DNA of 64,000 nucleotides, taken from positions 1 to 64,000 of the forward strand of contig ONAY01000013.1 in assembly GCA_900315895.1 (NCBI GenBank), written 5' to 3'. This document shows positions 51,777-61,122 of the stretch, piece after piece. How positions within the stretch are numbered: position 1 is the first letter of the stretch; each line of letters starts with the position of its first letter. The translations under genes were made by a program, and so were the position numbers. Source of the DNA: an uncultured Eubacteriales bacterium (GTDB taxonomy: Bacteria; Bacillota; Clostridia; Peptostreptococcales; Anaerovoracaceae). A model generated the notes under the pieces. It was not told the origin of the DNA, did not search any database, and saw only the letters and a program-made list of their open reading frames with translations.

Positions 51777-54700
51777 ATGGGATTCACACATTTGCATTTA
51801 CATACTGAATACAGTCTTCTGGACGGCGCGGCCCGCATCAAGGATGTGGTTAAAAGGGGCAAGGAACTTGGTATGACCTCTATGGCCATAACGGATCACG
51901 GCGCCATGTTTGGCGTGGTGGATTTCTATAAGGAATGCAAGGCCCAGGGCATCAAACCCATAATCGGCTGCGAAGTCTACACCGCCCCCAGGACCCATCT
52001 GGACAAGGACCCGGACCTGGACAAGCGTCAGGGGCATCTCATTCTTCTGGCTGAAAATGAGACAGGTTACAAGAACCTGATCAAGATCGTCTCCATCGGC
52101 TACACCGAAGGCTTCTATTACAAGCCCAGGATCGACAAGGATGTGCTCAGAGCTCACTCCGAGGGACTGATCTGCCTGTCCGCATGCCTTTCCGGTGACG
52201 TTCAGAAGAAGCTGCTCCTCAGGGATTACGAGGGCGCAAAAAACGAAGCCATAGCCTTCCGCGACATCTTCGGTGAAGGCAACTTCTACCTGGAACTTCA
52301 GGATCACGGACTGGACGGAGAGAAGGCCATAAGAGCCGACATGCTGAGGCTTTCCAAGGAACTGGGGATCCCACTGGTGGCCACCAATGACTGCCACTAT
52401 GTGAACAGGTCGGATGCGGAGGCCCATGACGTCCTTCTGTGCATCCAGACAGGCACCACTCTCGATGAGCCTGACAGGATGAGATATCCCACAGATCAGT
52501 TCTATCTTAAGAGCGAAGAGGAGATGCGGGAGCTTTTCGGAGACATCCCGGGAGCCATAGAGAACACTGAGATCATAGCCGACAGGTGCAATTTTGACTT
52601 CAAGTTCGGAGAGTACCACCTGCCGGAGTTTGTTGCGCCATCAGGCAAGACCAACGAGGAGTACTTCAAGGAGCTCTGCCACAAGGGTCTGATAGAGAGA
52701 TACGGGGAGAGGGCGAACAGCCCGGAACTTCAGGAGAGGATGAACTACGAGATAGACACCATCGTCAAGATGGGCTATGTGGAATACTTTCTCATCGTCT
52801 GGGATTTCATAAACTATGCCAAACAGAACGGCATAATGGTGGGCCCGGGAAGGGGCTCCGCCGCAGGATCCATCGTGGCCTACTCCATGAGGATCACCGA
52901 TATCGACCCCATAAGATACAGCCTTATCTTCGAAAGGTTCTTGAACCCGGAGAGGGTCAGCATGCCGGATATAGACGTGGACTTCTGTTATGAGAGGCGA
53001 GGCGAGGTCATAGACTACGTTACCCGCAAGTACGGACATGACAGGGTCTCCCAGATCATAACCTTCGGAACCATGAAGGCCAAGATGGCGGTGAGGGACG
53101 TAGCAAGAGTCCTGGGAGCCACCTATGCCAAAGCTGATCAGATCGCAAAGGCCATACCCTTCGAACTGGATATGACCCTGAGGAAAGCTCTGGACATGCC
53201 GGGCTCTGAACTGAAGCCTTTGTATGAGGGGGATGAAGAAGCCAGACGCATAGTGGACATGGCCATGGCGCTGGAGGGCATGCCCAGACACGCCTCCACC
53301 CACGCTGCGGGAGTGGTGATCTCCAAGCTTCCCATAGACGAATACGTGCCGCTGTACCTTTCGGACAAGGGACCGGCCACTCAGTTCACCATGACCACCA
53401 TAGAGGAACTGGGCCTGCTCAAAATGGACTTTCTGGGGCTCCGTAACCTTACGGTCATCAGGGATGCTCTGGAACTCATCAAAAAAGAACACGGCATAGA
53501 TATAGACTTTTCCAAGATGGGCTATGACGATCCAGAAGTATACGAGATGATCGCCCAGGGAAATACCTCGGGAGTCTTCCAGCTGGAATCCAGCGGCATG
53601 ACTCAGTTCATGAAGAATCTGAGACCCACTTGCTTTGAAGACATCGTGGCAGGAATATCCCTGTACAGGCCGGGTCCCATGGACTCCATCCCCAAATACA
53701 TCGAGAACAAAAAACACCCGGAGAAGATCAAATATGTCACCGACAAGCTGGCACCCATCCTGGACGTGACCTACGGCTGCCTGGTCTACCAGGAGCAGGT
53801 TATGCAGATAGTAAGGGATCTGGGCGGATACAGCTACGGAAGATCAGACCTTGTGAGACGCGCCATGTCCAAGAAGAAGCATGACGTGATGCTCAAGGAA
53901 AAGGAATATTTCATAAACGGCAAGGTGGCGGATGACGGTACTGTGGAGATAGCAGGCTGCGTGAGAAATGGCATTTCCAGGGAAGCTGCGGAGGTGATCT
54001 TCGAGGACATGGTGACCTTCGCGTCCTACGCTTTCAACAAGTCCCATGCGGCAGCCTACGCGGTGCTGGCATATGAGACCGGATACCTAAAGCACTACTA
54101 TCCTACAGAATTCATGGCAGCCCTCATGACATCGGTAATGGGCGATTTCAAACAGACCGCAAGGTACATCAGAAACTGCCATGACATGGGGATCAAGGTG
54201 CTTCCGCCGGATGTGAACATGTCCTACGCCAAGTTCACCGTAAAGGACGGATCCATAAGGTTCGGCTTAAGAGGCGTCAAGAACGTGGGAGACGGAGCCA
54301 TCGAAGCCATCATTAAGACCAGAGAGCAAAAGGGCCTGCCTAAGGATATTTTCACCTTCATCAGGAACCTGGACATAACCGAGGTGAACAAGAAGGCAGT
54401 GGAATCCCTCATAAAGGCAGGAGCCTTAGACTGCTTCTCAGACAACAAGGCTGCCATGCTGGGCATCTACGAGAGCCTGATGGAGACTGCTCAGAACGAG
54501 GCCAAAAAGAACGTAAAGGGCCAGATATCCCTCTTCGACATGGCAGGAGGCAGAATGGATGCGGTGAAGACCGAACTTCCGGACATCAAGCCATTCTCCA
54601 GAGAAGTCAGCATGTTCATGGAAAAGGAGATGCTGGGAGTATATCTCTCCGACCATCCTCTGGCGGATTATGAGAATGTGATGAAGAGGCTCAGTTCAGT

Positions 54701-55358
54701 CACATCAGATGACATGATGCACGCTGAGGAAGAATATCAGCAGGGTAATGTCAGCGTCAAGCTCAAGGACGGCATGAGAGTATCGGTCTGCGGTATAGTT
54801 TCCTCAAGAAAGACTCAGATAACCAAGTCCGGCGCCATGATGGCCTTCCTCACTATGGAAGACCTTTACGGATCATACGAGGCGGTGGTGTTCCCCAAGA
54901 CCTACACCAAGGCGGCAGCCCTGACCGATCCCGACAAGATCATAAACATAAGGGGCAGGCTGGACTTCAAGGAAGGAGAGGCCGCAAAGATACTGGCTGA
55001 GGACATATATGAGCTGAGACCTGACGGAGCAATGTCACATCCCTCCGAAAACATCGGCGAAGACCTGAGGCCGAAGATGCCTGTCCATGAAGAGCCGGAA
55101 CCGAAGGCCAAAATAAGCACCAAAGGCACGATGAAGCTCAGGATATCGGGAGGAATGGACCCTCGGATCGCAACAGAGCACATCAAGATCGCCCTCGAAA
55201 GACATATGGGCGAGGATCTTTGGAAGATATATATTTATCTCCCGGGAGGGAAGGCGGCCTCCAAGACCATGGGAATAGCCATGTCCAAGTCTCTTGAGAA
55301 CCAGCTCATTGGACTTTTGGGCTCAGAAAATGTAAAGATATCGGAAGAAACGAGGTAA
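51777..55358 (+). CDS. dnaE: DNA polymerase III subunit alpha, DnaE type
   Basis: Replicative/lagging-strand DNA polymerase of 1193 residues. The N-terminal PHP domain starts F-T-H-L-H-L-H-T-E-Y-S-L-L-D-G (about 3-17) with I-T-D-H-G-A. The polymerase palm has P-D-I-D-V-D-F (about 398-404), the G-P-G-R-G-S-A-A-G segment (about 353) and A-Y-A-F-N-K-S-H-A. A C-terminal OB-fold region (about 990-1090) is followed by a tail. Length and order match the DnaE (not PolC) family. It starts at the ATG 6 nt after a -10 box and is followed after 4 nt by pfkA. Confidence 0.95.
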   Translation: MGFTHLHLHTEYSLLDGAARIKDVVKRGKELGMTSMAITDHGAMFGVVDFYKECKAQGIKPIIGCEVYTAPRTHLDKDPDLDKRQGHLILLAENETGYKNLIKIVSIGYTEGFYYKPRIDKDVLRAHSEGLICLSACLSGDVQKKLLLRDYEGAKNEAIAFRDIFGEGNFYLELQDHGLDGEKAIRADMLRLSKELGIPLVATNDCHYVNRSDAEAHDVLLCIQTGTTLDEPDRMRYPTDQFYLKSEEEMRELFGDIPGAIENTEIIADRCNFDFKFGEYHLPEFVAPSGKTNEEYFKELCHKGLIERYGERANSPELQERMNYEIDTIVKMGYVEYFLIVWDFINYAKQNGIMVGPGRGSAAGSIVAYSMRITDIDPIRYSLIFERFLNPERVSMPDIDVDFCYERRGEVIDYVTRKYGHDRVSQIITFGTMKAKMAVRDVARVLGATYAKADQIAKAIPFELDMTLRKALDMPGSELKPLYEGDEEARRIVDMAMALEGMPRHASTHAAGVVISKLPIDEYVPLYLSDKGPATQFTMTTIEELGLLKMDFLGLRNLTVIRDALELIKKEHGIDIDFSKMGYDDPEVYEMIAQGNTSGVFQLESSGMTQFMKNLRPTCFEDIVAGISLYRPGPMDSIPKYIENKKHPEKIKYVTDKLAPILDVTYGCLVYQEQVMQIVRDLGGYSYGRSDLVRRAMSKKKHDVMLKEKEYFINGKVADDGTVEIAGCVRNGISREAAEVIFEDMVTFASYAFNKSHAAAYAVLAYETGYLKHYYPTEFMAALMTSVMGDFKQTARYIRNCHDMGIKVLPPDVNMSYAKFTVKDGSIRFGLRGVKNVGDGAIEAIIKTREQKGLPKDIFTFIRNLDITEVNKKAVESLIKAGALDCFSDNKAAMLGIYESLMETAQNEAKKNVKGQISLFDMAGGRMDAVKTELPDIKPFSREVSMFMEKEMLGVYLSDHPLADYENVMKRLSSVTSDDMMHAEEEYQQGNVSVKLKDGMRVSVCGIVSSRKTQITKSGAMMAFLTMEDLYGSYEAVVFPKTYTKAAALTDPDKIINIRGRLDFKEGEAAKILAEDIYELRPDGAMSHPSENIGEDLRPKMPVHEEPEPKAKISTKGTMKLRISGGMDPRIATEHIKIALERHMGEDLWKIYIYLPGGKAASKTMGIAMSKSLENQLIGLLGSENVKISEETR

Positions 55359-55362
55359 TGAT

Positions 55363-56325
55363 ATGAATAGGATCGGCGTACTCACAAGCGGCGGAGATGC
55401 CCCGGGCATGAACGCAGCCATAAGAGCTGTGGTCAGGTGCGGACTTGACTGCGGCATGGAGGTATACGGAATAGAGAGAGGTTACGAGGGCCTTCTGGAT
55501 GGAGACTTCCGCCTCATGGACAGATACTCTGTGGGAGATATCATGCACAGAGGAGGCACGGTGCTGAAGTCTGCAAGGAGCGCCCGCTTCATGGAAGACA
55601 AGTGGGTAGACCATGCGGCAGGAGTACTTAAGACATACGGCGTTGAGGGCCTGGTAATAATCGGGGGAGACGGAACCTTCAGGGGCGGACTGGAGCTGGC
55701 CAAGAGAGGCATCACCGTAATGGGGATCCCGGGAACCATCGACAATGACCTGGGCTATACCGATTTCACCATAGGCTTCGATACTGCCGTCACCACGGTG
55801 CTGGATGCTATATCCAAACTGAGAGACACATCCTCATCCCACAACAGGACCACCATAGTGGAGGTAATGGGAAGGCAATGCGGCGACATAGCACTTTTCT
55901 CCGGGCTGGCCGGAGGCGCAGAATATGTGCTGGTGCCTGAGAAGGAGCTGGACCTTAATGCCCTCTGCGTCAAGATCATGGACGGCATGAGAAAGGGCAA
56001 GCTCCACTCCATAATAATCAAGGCCGAAGGCTCACCCATCGAAAGCAACGAACTGGTGAAATACGTCCAGGATCACACAGGCAAGGACACCAAGCTTGTG
56101 GTCTTGTCCTACCTTCAGAGAGGCGGCAGCCCCACTCTTAACGACAGGAATCTTGGTACTCTCTGCGGCGCAAAGGCCGTAGACCTGCTTCACAACGACT
56201 CGCCATCCAAGGCTATAGGCATGGTGGACAACCACATCATCTCCGTAGAGCTGGAAGATGCTCTTCACATGAAGAGAGAGTTCAAGGAAGAAATGTACAG
56301 GCTGATCGATGTGCTCAGCAAGTAA
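55363..56325 (+). CDS. pfkA: ATP-dependent 6-phosphofructokinase
   Basis: Phosphorylates fructose 6-phosphate to the 1,6-bisphosphate, the committing step of glycolysis. 320 residues as usual for bacterial PfkA. N-terminal G-G-D-A-P-G-M-N-A (about 10-18), G-G-D-G-T-F-R-G (about 101-108) and the catalytic P-G-T-I-D-N-D (about 124-130) are all intact, and the M-G-R-Q-C-G-D and E-G segments follow. The dnaE-pfkA order is frequent in Bacillota. It has a GAGG site in the dnaE end. Confidence 0.95.
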   Translation: MNRIGVLTSGGDAPGMNAAIRAVVRCGLDCGMEVYGIERGYEGLLDGDFRLMDRYSVGDIMHRGGTVLKSARSARFMEDKWVDHAAGVLKTYGVEGLVIIGGDGTFRGGLELAKRGITVMGIPGTIDNDLGYTDFTIGFDTAVTTVLDAISKLRDTSSSHNRTTIVEVMGRQCGDIALFSGLAGGAEYVLVPEKELDLNALCVKIMDGMRKGKLHSIIIKAEGSPIESNELVKYVQDHTGKDTKLVVLSYLQRGGSPTLNDRNLGTLCGAKAVDLLHNDSPSKAIGMVDNHIISVELEDALHMKREFKEEMYRLIDVLSK

Positions 56326-56342
56326 ACCCGGGAAGGATCACA

Positions 56343-56948
56343 ATGCAGGACACCATAGTCATCTACAAAAGTAAATACGGTACCGCTGCACAGTACGCCC
56401 AGTGGATCGCTGATGATCTTCAGTGCCCGTTACTGGAGCTGGACCAGGCAAAAAAATCCGACATAGCCGAGAATACCAACATAATCTTCGGCGGCGGAGT
56501 ACATGCAGGCGGTATCGAAGGCATAGACAAGTTCATCAAGCTTTCCAAGATGTATTTCAAGGATTGGTTCTACGCTGCCCACGACAGTAACGCGGACTAC
56601 CAGCCCGATATGTACAAGCCCACCAAGAGGATAGTATTTTTTGCGGTAGGGATCAGTCTGGGAGACCCGCAGGCTGAGAAGGACTTAAGATATGTGAACT
56701 TTGACAAGAAATGGCTGAGACAGGTGGAACTTTACATGCTGGACGGAAGATATGATCCGGCCATGGTAAAGGGAGGAGACAAGGCAGTCATCGGACTGAC
56801 CCTTAAGATGCTGGACAGCCAGGGGGCTTCCATGACAGAGGCACAGAAGCTTTTGAGGGAGAGGATCGAAAAAGGCTGCGACCTTGTGGACCGCAGCCAG
56901 ATAGCTCCTATTGTTCAAAGGATCAAAGAGGGTCTTCCCACGGAGTGA
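56343..56948 (+). CDS. Flavodoxin-domain protein
   Basis: 201-residue flavodoxin-fold protein. The FMN phosphate loop Y-K-S-K-Y-G-T-A-A (about 8-16) is typical, and the I-I-F-G-G-G-V-H-A-G-G strand (about 47-57) is the second flavin loop. It has an extra C-terminal helical region. The N-terminal half resembles the HemG/flavodoxin_5 group, but the exact role is not clear. AAGGA precedes the ATG. Its 3' end overlaps the convergent radical SAM gene by 26 nt, so the two transcripts share sequence. Confidence 0.8.
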   Translation: MQDTIVIYKSKYGTAAQYAQWIADDLQCPLLELDQAKKSDIAENTNIIFGGGVHAGGIEGIDKFIKLSKMYFKDWFYAAHDSNADYQPDMYKPTKRIVFFAVGISLGDPQAEKDLRYVNFDKKWLRQVELYMLDGRYDPAMVKGGDKAVIGLTLKMLDSQGASMTEAQKLLRERIEKGCDLVDRSQIAPIVQRIKEGLPTE

Positions 56949-57942
56949 GAACGTATACCTCGTCACTTAGATCATCATCCAACGCGCCTTTTAAACGAAG
57001 GCGCGGATATTTTTTTTGGAAGTATTCACTGTTCATGGCCTTGTGACCGTAGATGTTAGAGAAGGATCGGGAGTTGGCTCTGACCAGGAGGCTGAGGGGC
57101 TCGCCTTTGTAGGACATGGCGGCCAGCTGGGCTTCTATGGAGTCCCTTGCGATCTCAGATTCCATGAGCTGCCGGAAGGCGGGGTGGAAGCCGATCTGGT
57201 CCTCCATGATCTCGGATGCTTTGAGACCAACGCGGATAACGTTGATGCCGTTTCCCTCCAGAATGAGATACATCTCCTTGGCTCGCTCCACGGCCTCGCT
57301 AAGATCAAGGGGCTGATATTGGCCCCGTTCCATCATTCTGTAGAGCTCCGTATCCCTGATGGTCACCGTGGGATAGATCCTGGCGATCTCGGGATGGATC
57401 TTAACGGTCTCAAGAGCAGACTGAATGCAGGTATCACGGCTGTCTCCCGGAAGCCCGATCATGAGCTGGATCCCCAGGGTGAAACCGTAGGACTTGATAA
57501 GGTCGCAGGCACGGTAAACACAGGCTGCATCGTGGCCTCGCCCCGAAAGCCTGAGCACCTCGTCGGAGAAACTCTGGACTCCAAGCTCGATGACATCCAC
57601 TGAATGAGCCTTCAGATTGTCCAGGATCTCGCAGTCGATGTAGTCGGGCCGGGTGGAGAGGTGGATCATGTCTATGAGACCTCTGTCCTTGTAGTCCTTG
57701 GCGATCTCAAGGAAGGCGGTCTGCTGGTCCATGGGGATGCCGGTGAAGGAACCGCCGTAGAAAGACACCTCCACTGTCTCCACACCATGAAGGGTGGTGA
57801 GCCACTGGTCGATGGTGGACCTTACGTCCTCGGGGGTCACGTCGCCCTCACGGGCGGTGATCTTCTTCTGATTGCAAAAAACGCAGTCATTGGGGCAGCC
57901 CCGATGAGATATGAAGATGGGAATTATGGCGTGCTTTTTCAT
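56923..57942 (-). CDS. Elp3-like radical SAM protein
   Basis: 339-residue radical SAM enzyme. The cluster motif is C-P-N-D-C-V-F-C (about residues 16-23), followed by F-Y-G-G-S-F-T-G (about 62-69) and G-V-Q-S-F-S-D (about 126-132), typical of the Elp3/YtqA-type group that modifies tRNA. The ATG at 57942 has GAGGAG upstream on the - strand; the longer start at 57972 lacks a site. The zinc-ribbon and acetyltransferase domain of true Elp3 are absent, so the substrate is open. Confidence 0.85.
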   Translation of the reverse strand: MKKHAIIPIFISHRGCPNDCVFCNQKKITAREGDVTPEDVRSTIDQWLTTLHGVETVEVSFYGGSFTGIPMDQQTAFLEIAKDYKDRGLIDMIHLSTRPDYIDCEILDNLKAHSVDVIELGVQSFSDEVLRLSGRGHDAACVYRACDLIKSYGFTLGIQLMIGLPGDSRDTCIQSALETVKIHPEIARIYPTVTIRDTELYRMMERGQYQPLDLSEAVERAKEMYLILEGNGINVIRVGLKASEIMEDQIGFHPAFRQLMESEIARDSIEAQLAAMSYKGEPLSLLVRANSRSFSNIYGHKAMNSEYFQKKYPRLRLKGALDDDLSDEVYVLTPWEDPL

Positions 57943-58030
57943 TTTTTGCTCCTCAAGAAAATTATACAACAAAACATCCGCATCCAGTCAACAGATATGA
58001 GAAATACTTGATAAATATGGCGGAGGCTCT

Positions 58031-58058
58031 TTGCAATAGAGATAGTTTATGGTAATCT
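58031..58058 (+). promoter_or_regulatory. Weak sigma-A-type promoter of the acyltransferase gene
   Basis: TTGCAA (58031-58036), a 16-nt spacer and TAATCT (58053-58058), about 47 nt before the ATG at 58105. Confidence 0.4.
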
Positions 58059-58104
58059 TAAAGTGTTAAGAAAATGCTAATTTTCATGAATTGGGAGAGA
58101 TCAT

Positions 58105-59358
58105 ATGAAGAATGCTCCGGTTCGCCAGTGGCTGATATTCAGAGATATAATACGTGCTGCCAGCGCCATACAGCTCAGGAAGCACCATACCATTATCACC
58201 AGAAAAGGGATAACAGGATTGAAACCTCCGTATATACTGCTTTGCAATCACAATGCCTTCTTTGACTTCTTCGTGGCGTCTGCTGCGATCTATCCGGCGA
58301 GAGCCAACTTCGTAGTAGCCATAGACGGGTTCACCATGCCTATGGGGAAGGACGGTTTCATCAGCCGTGAGGGCCTGATGAGGCGCACAGGATGCATCAT
58401 GAAGCGTAAGTTCACCAAGGATGTGGTTCTGGTACGCCAGCTGAAACAGGTGGTTGAAAACGGAGACGTGCCTGTGATCTATCCGGAGGCCAGATATTCA
58501 CTTTGCGGCACCACAGCAGTCCTTCCGGAGTCGCTGGGCAAGTTCTGCAAGATGTTGAAGGTGCCGGTGGTGACGCTGATCTGTCACGGACATCACGTGA
58601 ATTCGCCTTTCTGGAGACTGGGGGACCAGAAGATACCCACAGAGGCTGAGCTCACACTTTTGCTCACCGCTGAAGAGGCGGCAAGCCTCCCTGTGGAAGA
58701 AATAAACCGCAGGATCAATGAGGCGTTTCAGTACGACGATTTCAGGTGGCAGTTGGAAAAGGGCATCGAGATAACCGATCCGAAGCGGGCAGAGGGCCTG
58801 CACAAGGTGCTCTATCAGTGCCCCGTATGCGGCAGGGAATACCGCATGACTTCCTCAGGCACCGTACTGCGCTGTGAAGCCTGCGGCGCAGAATGGCAGA
58901 TGGATGCTCTGGGAAGACTGTCGGGCGGACCTAAGACCGAATTAACGGGAGAGGACGGATACATCCACATCCCCGACTGGTACGAGTGGGAGCGCAGGAA
59001 TGTAAGGCGGGAAGTGGAGAACGGCACCTATCATTTCGAAGGACCGGTGCACGTCAAGTCCCTGCCGGACTCAAAAGGCTACATAGACATCGGCCGGGGC
59101 ACCATGCGACACGATATGGGCGGCTTCCATGTGGAGGTAGACGGAAAGTACGGGCACCTCACCATGGACCGCAGCGTGCCGGATCTTTACTCCTGCCACA
59201 TAGAGTATGAATACCTGGGCAAATACGGTGACTGTGTGGATCTCAATACCTTGACGGACACCTGGTACGTTTACCCCGAAGGAAAAGATTTCGCGGTGAC
59301 GAAGTTCGCTCTGGCAACGGAAGAATTATATCAGCATTACAAAAAACATAAACCGTGA
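58105..59358 (+). CDS. PlsC-type acyltransferase with inserted zinc ribbon
   Basis: 417-residue protein. The N-terminal 220 residues form a 1-acyl-glycerol-phosphate acyltransferase domain with the H-x4-D motif N-H-N-A-F-F-D (about 49-55) and the later Y-P-E-A-R (about 130-134). At about residues 236-262 is a zinc ribbon, C-P-V-C-G-R-E-Y-R and C-E-A-C-G-A-E-W. A C-terminal beta-rich domain of about 150 residues follows. The order acyltransferase-zinc ribbon-beta domain is unusual for the basic PlsC enzyme. GGAGAG precedes the ATG. Confidence 0.8.
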   Translation: MKNAPVRQWLIFRDIIRAASAIQLRKHHTIITRKGITGLKPPYILLCNHNAFFDFFVASAAIYPARANFVVAIDGFTMPMGKDGFISREGLMRRTGCIMKRKFTKDVVLVRQLKQVVENGDVPVIYPEARYSLCGTTAVLPESLGKFCKMLKVPVVTLICHGHHVNSPFWRLGDQKIPTEAELTLLLTAEEAASLPVEEINRRINEAFQYDDFRWQLEKGIEITDPKRAEGLHKVLYQCPVCGREYRMTSSGTVLRCEACGAEWQMDALGRLSGGPKTELTGEDGYIHIPDWYEWERRNVRREVENGTYHFEGPVHVKSLPDSKGYIDIGRGTMRHDMGGFHVEVDGKYGHLTMDRSVPDLYSCHIEYEYLGKYGDCVDLNTLTDTWYVYPEGKDFAVTKFALATEELYQHYKKHKP

Positions 59359-59364
59359 TATAAT
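59336..59364 (+). promoter_or_regulatory. Promoter predicted to give a leaderless mRNA (ung)
   Basis: ATTACA (59336-59341), a 17-nt spacer and TATAAT (59359-59364). The ATG of ung at 59371 begins 6 nt after the -10 box and there is no Shine-Dalgarno sequence. The promoter lies at the end of the acyltransferase gene. Confidence 0.65.
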
Positions 59365-59370
59365 TGGATC

Positions 59371-60042
59371 ATGATACAGACAGGAAATGACTGGGAGGAC
59401 ATCCTCCGTGAAGAAACTTCAAAAGAATATTTCAGGAAGCTTCAGACATTTCTGGACGGTGAATATGCGGCATACACCGTGTTCCCGCCCAGGGATGATA
59501 TTTTCAATGCGCTGAAGTATTCCTCCTACGATGATACTAAGGTGGTCATAATGGGTCAGGACCCCTATTTTAACCCGGGACAGGCTCACGGGCTCTGCTT
59601 CTCGGTGAATAAGGGGGTGACCATTCCGCCGTCGCTCAGAAACATCTACAAGGAGCAGCATGACGACCTGGGTATCACCCAGCCGAATCACGGCTTTCTT
59701 GCGGACTGGGCGCAGCAGGGGGTGCTCCTTCTGAACGCCACGCTGACCGTGAGAGAAGGGCAGCCCATGTCACACAAGGGCAAGGGCTGGGAGACCTTCA
59801 CCGACGAGATCATCCGGATTCTTGACCAAAGAGAAAAGCCCCTGGTCTTCATCCTCTGGGGACAGAATGCAGGAGCTAAAACTTCTCTTATTTCGAATCC
59901 GGACCATCTGATCCTAACGGGCGCTCACCCCAGTCCCATGTCAGCCACGAGAGGCTTCTTCGGAGGAAGGTATTTCTCCAAGGCCAACAGGTATTTGGAG
60001 CTCACCGGACAGAAACCAGTGGACTGGCAGCTCAGGCCTTGA
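59371..60042 (+). CDS. ung: Uracil-DNA glycosylase (family 1)
   Basis: Removes uracil from DNA at the start of base-excision repair. 223 residues as usual. The water-activating motif reads G-Q-D-P-Y-F-N-P-G-Q-A-H-G (about residues 62-74) with Phe where most family members have His. The leucine-loop equivalent is H-P-S-P-M-S-A (about 189-195), and L-L-N-A-T-L-T-V is present. Its end overlaps the convergent lipid-kinase-like gene by 11 nt. Confidence 0.95.
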   Translation: MIQTGNDWEDILREETSKEYFRKLQTFLDGEYAAYTVFPPRDDIFNALKYSSYDDTKVVIMGQDPYFNPGQAHGLCFSVNKGVTIPPSLRNIYKEQHDDLGITQPNHGFLADWAQQGVLLLNATLTVREGQPMSHKGKGWETFTDEIIRILDQREKPLVFILWGQNAGAKTSLISNPDHLILTGAHPSPMSATRGFFGGRYFSKANRYLELTGQKPVDWQLRP

Positions 60043-60970
60043 CCGGGACCATGAATCTGAAGGCTCCGGGGATCACTTTGATGTGAAGCTCGGCATCGTG
60101 GCTGATCTCACCATCTATTGATACGGTCATGGTTCCGTTAAAGGGAGAGATGGTGATCTCATTTGCTTTCAGATTGGTTATTATTCTTTCAATTCCGGGG
60201 AGTTCCAGATGGACTCCCTTTTTGTATTTCGGGAAAAGCTTTAGAAATTCAGTTCTGGAAATATTCCGGACCACGGACATATCGATAGACCCGTCCTGAA
60301 GTGATGCGTAGGGATTGGACTTCACCCCACCTCCGCAGTAGGACCCGTTGGCCAGGGATGTCAAAAGTATCTCGCCGTCCGCCAGAGTCTCGCCATCGGC
60401 AATGATCCTGAGATCGGCACCCTTCTTCTTCAGAAGGGTAGTGAACACACCGCCCAGGTAAGCCATAGAACCCGAGAAGAAGGGCTTCTTCTTCAGATCA
60501 AAGCTCTTCTCCACTACATTGGCATCGAATCCTATATTTATCATGTTGGCGCAGAGCCTGGTCTGGTACTTGCCGTCCATGACTCCCGACACCTCAATGG
60601 CGTCACACAGCACCTCCCGACCATTGGCAATGGCGGATGGATCCTTGAAGTTCCCGGCCTCCGGGAAGTTCCTTACGAAGTCGTTTCCTGTGCCTGAGGG
60701 GTACACTGATATCACGGCATTATTGAAACCACGGGCTCCGTTGAGTACCTCGTTGAGAGTTCCGTCGCCTCCGCAGGCAACAAACAGCATATCATCGGGA
60801 TGCTCCTCCAGAGTCTTCCTGACGAACATCTCCGCGTCTCCAACGCCTCTGGTCTCATAGACTGAAACCTTTTCGCCTGCTTTTTCTTTAAGAAGAGCGA
60901 TCCCGCTCATCAGATCCCTAAAGTCATTTCCCGCACCTGCTGCAGGGTTGATAATAAAAACAGTTTGCAT
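60032..60970 (-). CDS. Diacylglycerol/lipid kinase-family protein
   Basis: 312-residue DagK/YegS-type protein. The N-terminal N-P-A-A-G-A-G (about 8-14) and G-G-D-G-T-L-N-E-V (about 67-75) are the nucleotide-binding motifs, and S-G-T-G-N-D-F (about 92-98) follows. The C-terminal beta-sandwich ends with I-D-G-E. It phosphorylates a lipid, probably diacylglycerol or a related undecaprenyl or glycolipid precursor. GGGAGA precedes the ATG on the - strand. Confidence 0.9.
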   Translation of the reverse strand: MQTVFIINPAAGAGNDFRDLMSGIALLKEKAGEKVSVYETRGVGDAEMFVRKTLEEHPDDMLFVACGGDGTLNEVLNGARGFNNAVISVYPSGTGNDFVRNFPEAGNFKDPSAIANGREVLCDAIEVSGVMDGKYQTRLCANMINIGFDANVVEKSFDLKKKPFFSGSMAYLGGVFTTLLKKKGADLRIIADGETLADGEILLTSLANGSYCGGGVKSNPYASLQDGSIDMSVVRNISRTEFLKLFPKYKKGVHLELPGIERIITNLKANEITISPFNGTMTVSIDGEISHDAELHIKVIPGAFRFMVPVKA

Positions 60971-61017
60971 CTGTATCTCCCGATCAAAACTTTGCTTTAG
61001 TATTTCCTCACAAAAAT

Positions 61018-61046
61018 ATTATATCACCTTCACATGTTTTGTTCAA
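61018..61046 (-). promoter_or_regulatory. Promoter of the lipid-kinase gene
   Basis: On the - strand, TTGAAC (61041-61046), a 17-nt spacer and TATAAT (61018-61023). It is back-to-back with the promoter at 61053-61081. Confidence 0.7.
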
Positions 61047-61052
61047 AACAGT

Positions 61053-61081
61053 TTGCGTACATCGAATCTGTAATGTATAAT
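61053..61081 (+). promoter_or_regulatory. Promoter of the PrsW gene
   Basis: TTGCGT (61053-61058), a 17-nt spacer and TATAAT (61076-61081), divergent from the lipid-kinase promoter, with 6 nt between the two -35 boxes. Confidence 0.65.
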
Positions 61082-61122
61082 TTTCATAGTTTATTGTCTT
61101 GGTTTTTTGCGAAAGGTCAGAT

